Assembly (NCBI GenBank): GCA_028554755.1
Contig: JAPTOF010000003.1
Location: 7,711,501-7,775,500, forward strand
Source: Cordia subcordata
Lineage: Eukaryota; Streptophyta; Magnoliopsida; Boraginales; Cordiaceae
DNA: 64,000 nucleotides
Direction of reading: 5' to 3'
In this document: positions 57,383-64,000 of the stretch, piece by piece
Position numbering within the stretch: the stretch's first letter is position 1
Layout of the letters: every line of letters begins with the position of its first letter
Notes under the pieces: generated by a model
Databases searched by the model: none
The model's input: only the letters and a program-made list of their open reading frames with translations
Told to the model about the DNA's origin: nothing
Made by a program: the position numbers and the translations under genes

Positions 57383-59080
57383 CCTAGACTAAGTCTATCC
57401 ACATGCTTTTCAAAGAGTTGTCAGTTACATTAACTTGCTATCTTTTTGCCTCTAAAGGGTATAAGAGGTCATTTCTTTCCTATAAAGGCTTCTTTAGCCT
57501 TTTCCGGATGCTCCTCTCAAGTACAAGGGGTCTCACACCACTTGAAAACTTACCAAGTAGCTAGAACTGCCACAAATCTAGGATTCTAACTCATGTACCC
57601 GGGATGTCAGTATTCTATGCCCTACCGACTAACACAGTCTCCCAACATGCACTTAACTCCAAAGATACAAGAAAAAAAATATACATCAGAATGGGTCATA
57701 ATTAATGCAAGAGCCTTATTCACAATATAACGAAATAACAAAAGAAAACACTTGTGTCAAATTGACGTCGTGTCACTTGACGGTTGCTCAGCATACTTCA
57801 CTTTTCACTCTTTTTGTTTCCTTTTGGATTTTTCTTATTTTTCACTTTTTTTCTTCACTTTTTTTCTCAACTTTTTTTTCTCATTTTTGCATTTTCTATT
57901 CTTTTTGCGTTTTTCTCAATACATAATATAAACAAAAAGAAAAGAAAAAGAAGAGGGTAAGGCACACTAAAAGAACCAATCAAGGAAAGGGCACTCATAT
58001 CAACAACCCTTAAAAACATTTTTGCCAACCAAGTTCTGAGGAAACTACAAGATACATTCTTAAAAGTGGTCACCCCCTACAGTTTTCAAAAAGATTCTCT
58101 TCAAAGTCTAGGTCATGCCCCACACTCCATTCATTCCTTACAATACACCCTCATCTTTCCAATTAGTTGAGTCAATAGCAAAAACCAACTCTCCAACCAA
58201 TATGGAGATAAACTAAATCAAAACATGGAAAAAATAGAAAAAAAAATTGAACACATTTTGAGTAAAAACAAGGCATGCTATGCAAATCTATCCCATAAAA
58301 GATAAGCAATAGAAGAACAACCACACCCTCAAACCTAAACTTTGTTTGTTCGCAAGCAAATAGCATTCAAACACAACAAGCAAGCATGTGAAACACATAT
58401 TGGGGATGTGGAGGGGGATAGATAAAGACAAGTAAAGAATAGAGATATATAACCTTGTTTCATGTGGTCCACAAATGCCAAAGACAATCCAATGGTATAC
58501 TAGCCTTTGTCTTTTATGGAAAGCACTAATGCTCAAAAAACAAAGAAGAGATTAATAGTTGATATAATGCAAATCCACTTTGACATTTAAAAGATAAATA
58601 AGGATGTACGTAAGGATATAGGATTGATGCATATATGATAGAATGGAGCAAGTAAAACAAATGAGGGAGCAAAAATCTAACATACTATGAATGATAGCAA
58701 AGAAAACAAGCCTAAACTATTAAAGGTGAAAGAAACAAAAGCAATCTAATCTACTATATCCAAAGCAAGAATAAGGAAAAGAAAACTAATCTACGATATA
58801 CAAAACCAAAAGGAAGTAGATATAAGAAGAACAAGGAAAATATAAACAAGTCTAGGATATACAAAACCAAAAGGAAGTAGATACAAAAGGAACAAGGAAA
58901 ATATAAACAAGTCTAAAGTGCCTCCTAGTAGTGCTGGATTTAATGCCCCCAGCTGAGCGCCAATGTTAGAGCAATACGTCTTTAAAATTTCAAGGCACAA
59001 ATTGCTGGATAATCAACGAAACACATAAAGTAGAAGGAAAAGGGTCATGCAGGTCATGCACTATATGATGGGGTAATGAA
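57383..59080 (-). other. 3' non-coding region of H
   Basis: About 1.7 kb with no gene supported; T-rich on plus at 57790-57915. The part to about 58100 matches E. ORFs here are shadows of low-complexity sequence. 58780-58920 contains a direct repeat of ATACAAAACCAAAAGGAAGT (58797 and 58858). Confidence 0.6.
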
Positions 59081-59084
59081 TACA

Positions 59085-59562
59085 CAATCTACCCCTTTTC
59101 AAGAGAGTCATACCCCGAAGTGTCAAATAAATGTATCTGCTCAAATGTGGTAGGGACTATGCACAAACGTGAACGCTCATGCCCAACTTGCTCACTAATC
59201 AACCACCCCATGGCCTTCTTCTCATAATCAAGGGCTAAAAGCACACCTATCCCGTAGATCAATGATAAATCTAATACATGCAAAGTGGGTGGTGTATGTC
59301 TTAGTCCTAGGTGAAAGTGTTCCATGCAAGAAAGCATAAATGTGAGCTCCAAAGAGGGAGACTAAATAGAATGAGAGTGGGGAGTATGAGCTACATCTAA
59401 AGAGGGAAAGTCAGAAAGATCAAGAATAAGGGATGTGGAAACACTAAACTCTTCCTCTCTATGGGATAGGACGTGAACATGCAAAGATTTCTCTAACTCC
59501 TCATAAGGTGTGGACACGGGTAGAGGGGATGAAATGGACTCAATAGACTCCTCATCATGCAA
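59085..59562 (-). pseudogene. Unrecognised ORF fragments in H
   Basis: Two frames, 59562-59362 and 59352-59089, contain SISSPLPVSTPYEELEKSLH and LLALDYEKKAMGWLISEQVG. I do not recognise a domain; no retrotransposon catalytic motif is seen. They follow the capsid-less ORF on the same strand, and could be its C-terminal part. Confidence 0.35.
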
Positions 59563-59619
59563 ACATGAATGCTTAAATGAGGTATGCGCATCTAACTCCT
59601 TAAATGTAGACTCGAACTT

Positions 59620-60530
59620 ACATTAAGTACTAGGAATAACAAGATCATCCTTTAAACGTGTGTGCAATTTAGGAAGAGAGGGAAAAATAAGTTCACATGA
59701 CTCAATAGGAGATAGTGAAAGCATGGAGGATACGGTACCACTTCTTCTAAAACATACCCAAGCCATCAAGAACCAAAGCACTATCAATTTCATCTTCTTC
59801 CTCACTACAAGATATGAACTCTTCATCCATCCTCTCTCTATTTTTTCTTCTATCATCATTTCCATCACTATTTCCCTTATCTATAGGTCTCATGCCCATC
59901 CCTTCAACCTGGTCAAATGGTATCTCAACTCTCTCAACCACGGGTTACTCACTCTCAATCTCTCTTCAAGTACTCGACTAGATAATTGGTTTCTTTCATC
60001 ATGCTCTCTAGTCTCTCTTGGTTTGTTTGCAGGAGTTGAGTGTTTTGACGGGCTAGACCTTGGATTTATTCAAACTTTTTATCACTTGAAAGAGAAATTA
60101 AATGAAGAGAGTTCATCCGAATAAAAATGGCAAGCATCATGATTGGGATCACTGTAGGCATAATTATAAAAAAAAAAAAAAACTTAGAGAAAGAGTAGGT
60201 GGAAAAAGACAGTGTTAGAGGTGGACATTCGAAGCTAGGAGGTGGACAATATGAAGAGGCATCTTGACCCTAAAACAAATATGCATGACATGACTCCCTA
60301 TAATCATGATAACTAGACATAAATGCATGAATGGATGCATGACTATAGGGATTGTGACTTAGATTGGCCTAAGATTGGGGATTTCTATATACAAGGGGAC
60401 AACAGATAGCTTGATGCTTACAACTACCACATAAGAGACAGGTATTAAGAGCATAAACGGAAGGTGGAGAAGAGGATGCAAGTGACCACCAAGAAGCATT
60501 GGATCTATCCAGACCCAAGCAGCACAAGTA
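59620..60530 (-). pseudogene. Capsid-less 5' ORF of H (homolog of 7845-8680)
   Basis: Reverse-complemented, the DNA matches element B from the start (AGATCCAATGCTTCTTGGTG) to about 59640, including the cysteine motif (CLLCGSCKHQ) and the acidic region EEMDEEFISCSEEEDEIDSA-type sequence. Frameshifts break it, yet B and H conserve the same layout immediately behind the PBS, which suggests a genuine family ORF. Function unknown. Confidence 0.65.
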
Positions 60531-60717
60531 ACCTCTTCTGAATTCAAAATTTTTTACTTTCTTTTCAAATTTCTTTTTTTTTCAAAATTTTTTTTATTTT
60601 TTGTGGTTTTTCAAGGAAGGGAAAGCAAGTAAAAATAGGACAACACGCAAGCAACTAATCAAAAACACGCAAGCAACTTATCAAAAACACAAACACATAG
60701 AGAACCAATACCGTGCC

Positions 60718-60735
60718 TTCCCAACAATGGCACCA
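60718..60735 (-). promoter_or_regulatory. Primer binding site (tRNA-Asp) of H
   Basis: Plus TTCCCAACAATGGCACCA; complement is a tRNA-Asp PBS with about four changes. Six bases to the LTR. Confidence 0.8.
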
Positions 60736-60741
60736 AAAACT

Positions 60742-62285
60742 TGATGTTGTTTTAACCCGTAAGCATACAGATCATTCATGGTATAACGGATACAAGTGCA
60801 GGTATCATCTCCACAAGGAGGCTCCTTAGTTCGGTCTCTACATGCTCGTGGCCTAAGGATAGCTACGTGCATATGTAGGTGCTTTCTTTATGATAGAAGG
60901 GAGGTTGGGAAAAGGAAAATAAAACCTAAGCTATGGAGGAACTATAGGTGCCAAGCTAAGGAAGGAAACCTAACAAAGTAGAAGGGAACTTAAGGTGATT
61001 GCATTGCAACTAGACTAGGGATATGATAACGGATTAGGTCTATCTATGACTTAGGACTTCTATTATTGTTGTGTTGATTAGGGGTCTATTGACCAATATT
61101 AGTGGTAACCTATTAGTTGGGTTAAAAGCTCAAGACCAATTCCTGCTAGCCTACGCAATCCATGCTTAGAACTTATCCTCTTGGCTGGGTTCAAAGCCAA
61201 GGACTAGCACCTAAACACTATGTGACATTAAGGCTCAATTAACCAATACTAATATGGCTGAGGGATACTCTAGTCTAGGTTAACTTATCCTCTGCCAAGG
61301 ACTAGTACCTAAACTCAACTAAGCATAACATGTAACCTGTTAACTGGGTTTAAAGCTAAAGCCTACTCTACTAAGCAAAACCATAGATTAAACACAATCC
61401 AACATCATCCATATAAATGAATAAAAGCATTCGAAGCAGAAATAACACAGGCATATTTAGTTAAGCATTTTAACAAACACATACATGTTTGATTTTCAAT
61501 GCATAGGCATACTGAATCATGTCATAGATTTATATAAATAAACATGTATAAGAGCAAAAGGTACACATAAATCCTTTACTCAAAGCTCTAATCTAATATA
61601 CAACATCAATTAACCCCAGATCTAACTCAATTACAATGCATATTTACAAGAATAAGAAAAGAAATAAGGCACTCCCCTTCAAACCCTTACACAAATCCAT
61701 AGCAAAACCCTTCAATCTCTTGTTACAAGCTTCAATCCTAGCTTGGTTTGGTATGGGATAGTAGTTTTGGGTGTTTGATGAAGTGGATAAAGGGTTAGGG
61801 TTTGTTAAGGTTTTAGAAAATAAAGTTCCTCCCTAAAAGTGGCCTAAAAGGAGCTATTTATAGTTGCTGAATCGCGACTGGCCAGTCGACTAGCTCTTTC
61901 TCTCTTGCTCAACTAGCATAAAATAGGAGCTCACTTGTTCAGCTAGTCTACCTAGGCGATCAACCAACTCTAGGACTATACTTGACCGATGCTTTTGGGT
62001 TGTCTACTGGTTATGTTGGTCAACCTAGGAGCTCGACCAGCCACTCTTTTTGCCTTTGGTCCTCATTTTTAGCTTACTTATCCCTCATGTAAGCTCGAAC
62101 CCTTTCAAAACTCACCTAAAATACGAAATATGGCACTTAGTATAGCATTTATGCATATAAATATATTATGTACAAATATTAACAAATATACATAAACTCT
62201 ATATTAAATGCACTCAATTAAGCTTTAAACACCTCTCAATGTACATGCAATACTTTGTACAAACATGCACAGGTCACAAATATCA
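60742..62285 (-). repeat. 5' LTR of H
   Basis: TGATGTTGTTTTAACCCG to CAAATATCA, 1544 bp. TATTTATA 61855-61862, with the palindrome-type cluster (CCAGTCGACTAGC, GTCAACC) at 61876-62042. Followed by TATAG. Confidence 0.9.
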
Positions 62286-62290
62286 TATAG

Positions 62291-62540
62291 TTGTTATTGA
62301 AAATACAATACATATGAAAGAAAATTTTGATGTACTATAAAGTTGATATTGAAAATACAATACATATCAAAGAAATTTCTGATTTAATGTGAAGTTGACA
62401 TTGAAAGTACAATACATATTAGAGAATGTCTAGTTTAGCAAAAAGTTAACATTGAATATGCAATACATAAAAAAAGAAATGACATATTTAACACAAAGCT
62501 ATCACTGAAAATACAATACATAAGAAAGAAAAACTGATTG
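62291..62540. repeat. Right part of the 50-bp tandem array
   Basis: About five units of GTTGATATTGAAAATACAAT / ACATATCAAAGAAATTTCTG / ATTTAA. With 54135-54222 it forms one array, probably the 5' subterminal region of the Harbinger element. Confidence 0.8.
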
Positions 62541-63260
62541 AGAAAAAAAGTGTAATTGACAATAGAAGGCATAGATAAAAATGACTAATTAAACGTATAC
62601 AAGATATAAAGAAAAATTTTTGAATTAAAATAATAAAAAATATAAAGAAACAACATAAATTTATGAAAAAAAGTTTTAAATGAAAATATAAATATTAAAA
62701 AATGAAAATTTTAAAATTAAAAATATAATTAGAAATAGAATATTATCAAAAGATAAACAAAAAATTAAATAAAATAAAAAAATATAATATGTCTGGTTTA
62801 AATTAATATGGATATTTAGAGTAAGACAAACTTAGGGAATTGCTAGAATAGAAAAGCTATTGGAGTGAAACTAAAGTAAAGATTCCTCTAAGTAAAAGTT
62901 TGATCAAATATAAGAAAACTGTTAATATAAAACTGAACTATAGGATCCCTACATGGAAAGAAATACTGCAAAACCAACCTATTACGGCATACCTCTTGAG
63001 CATGGCTTTCACTTGCTATTTAAGGAAAAAGAAAAAATTCACTTGCTATTAGAGCGATCTTTTCTTCCTGTTTCTCTCCCAAATTATACCATATACCCAA
63101 AGTATGGTACATCCAAAAATGCATGGTGTACTGCCCAATAAATCTCACAATCCGACCATCGGATCAACGTGAAATTTGAGAATTCACTCTTCTCACACTG
63201 ACAAACACAACACAATAATCCAATCATCGATCAGACACCAGTAACAACTCCAACTGCAAA
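62541..63260. other. AT-rich stretch without a gene
   Basis: Very A-rich to 62940, less so after. The 62-codon frame at 62953-63141 has no support. No end of the Harbinger element could be fixed. Confidence 0.4.
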
Positions 63261-63270
63261 CTCCAAAATT

Positions 63271-63550
63271 GTTCACAGATAGTGAACGTATCATTCACAA
63301 GTTATGAACATATTGTTCACAGATTGTGAACATATCTTAAAGAGTCATAAAAATATAATTCTTTGTGAACATATGATATAAAACTTTTGAATAGATAATA
63401 TAAGTGTAATGGATAAATAAATTGTGAACAATTGAAAGTTTTGAACATAAAGTGTTACAATTACAAAATATAACATGCGATTTATAAATAATTAAAAATT
63501 GTGAACATATAATATAAAAATTGTAAACTTATAATAACAAAGTTGTGAAT
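63271..63550. repeat. Dispersed GTTCAC / GTGAAC inverted motifs
   Basis: GTTCACAGATAGTGAAC (63271-63287) and GTTCACAGATTGTGAAC (63315-63331) are perfect 6-bp palindrome arms with 5-bp spacers. TTGTGAACATA-like boxes recur down to about 63550. The purpose is unknown; the array lies upstream of the possible gene at 63825. Confidence 0.6.
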
Positions 63551-63580
63551 ATGCTACTGTAGGGTGCGCAATGCTATGTG

Positions 63581-63824
63581 GGTATATAATATTTAGATTG
63601 CATGGTATCCAATCCCTCATTCTCCTTCTCTCTCAAATTGGTGCAAATCTGAAGTTTTTCTTTTTTTGTGTCTATTTTGTTCATCTAGAGCAGATCAAAT
63701 CTCTTCTCTCCATCTTTGCTACTCCTCTCTCTCTCACCTACTCTTTCTCTCATTATAATCTATGTTTATATATGTGTATATGCATGTAAAGTTTGTATAT
63801 ATATGTGTGTGTTGAATCACGAAG
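63581..63824 (+). promoter_or_regulatory. Possible promoter and CT-rich 5' leader
   Basis: TATATAATA at 63583-63591, then pyrimidine-rich tracts (CTCCTTCTCTCTC, 63625; CTCCTCTCTCTCTCACC, 63722) up to an ATG. This is a common look for plant promoters and leaders. Confidence 0.4.
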
Positions 63825-63950
63825 ATGAGAAGAATTTATGGTGGGAAAGAGTATAGCGGCTTGCCTGTGCCTCCTGAATTTCAGAATGCAGAGTATCAGA
63901 TGAGCCATGTTATTCTATGGGTGATGAGCATAGTAGGGGTAATCTCTTAG
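63825..63950 (+). CDS. Possible first exon of a host gene (incomplete at window edge)
   Basis: ATG 63825 opens a 41-codon frame, MRRIYGGKEYSGLPVPPEFQ and so on, ending in a hydrophobic stretch (ILWVMSIVGVIS) and TAG. A potential splice donor (GG|GTAATC) lies just before the stop, so the protein may continue in an exon outside the window. Codons look ordinary and no transposon motif is present. I do not recognise the protein; a membrane segment may begin near residue 28. It could also be chance. Confidence 0.35.
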   Translation: MRRIYGGKEYSGLPVPPEFQNAEYQMSHVILWVMSIVGVIS

Positions 63951-64000
63951 AGCAATTCTTCTGAAGTTGGTGTCTGAAGCATGCATCTATTCTTTATGGG

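Larger units (their letters stand above)
54228..62285 (-). mobile_element. Athila-type retrotransposon H (no pol found)
   Basis: LTRs at 54228-57347 and 60742-62285, tRNA-Asp PBS, PPT with stem-loop, and a perfect TATAG target duplication (54223-54227, 62286-62290). The 3.4-kb interior has the capsid-less ORF shared with element B and a 3' non-coding region related to E, but no protease, RT or integrase was recognised. It was probably non-autonomous. Confidence 0.9.

Noticed and set aside
63571..63789. 72-codon ORF before the possible host exon
   Set aside because: Translation of the CT-rich leader; low complexity and starting at the TATA region.

Overview
The window is plant nuclear DNA, almost certainly from an angiosperm. 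Nearly all of it is degenerate, nested transposable elements. The elements are typical of flowering plants: Ty3 elements of the Athila type primed by tRNA-Asp, a Ty1/copia SIRE-type element primed by initiator tRNA-Met, further copia relics, a PIF/Harbinger transposon, Tourist-like MITEs and an endogenous pararetrovirus. I cannot name the species. No tRNA, rRNA or CRISPR locus was seen. The only plausible host gene start is at the extreme right edge (TATA about 63583, ATG 63825).

Layout from left to right. 34-598 is a Tourist-like MITE with a TAA duplication. 1930-4865 is an Athila gag relic and an LTR (element A, minus strand). 5129-6262 is a broken RPA1-like gene (plus). 6269-10490 is Athila-type element B (plus), in which a short capsid-less 5' ORF is fused to RNase H and integrase. 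10491-14734 is a 5'-truncated copia element. 14740-16665 is an Athila 5' end (C, minus), and 16666-19500 a decayed copia (D, minus). 19503-29120 is the most complete Athila element (E, minus), with both LTRs and ATATA on each side. Element F (Athila, minus) is split in three: its gag (29400-30068 and 37148-37930) is broken by a caulimovirid-like endogenous pararetrovirus (30069-37142), and its LTR (38321-39416 and 51380-52005) is broken by SIRE-type element G (39417-51374, perfect GAAAG duplication). G's own 5' LTR contains a solo Athila-type LTR (40124-42127). 52430-62540 is a PIF/Harbinger transposon (minus) split by Athila-type element H (54228-62285, TATAG duplication), whose 3' LTR again holds a solo LTR (54610-56136).

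Every transposon protein is damaged by stops, frameshifts or lost catalytic residues, so the window is a record of nested insertion rather than a set of working genes. The points most worth following up are: a palindromic GGTCGACC cluster just upstream of the TATA box in LTRs of both Ty3 and Ty1 elements; the extra ORF between pol and the 3' LTR of G; the pararetrovirus with TG...CA terminal repeats and an upstream repeated promoter motif; and the capsid-less 5' ORF shared by B and H.
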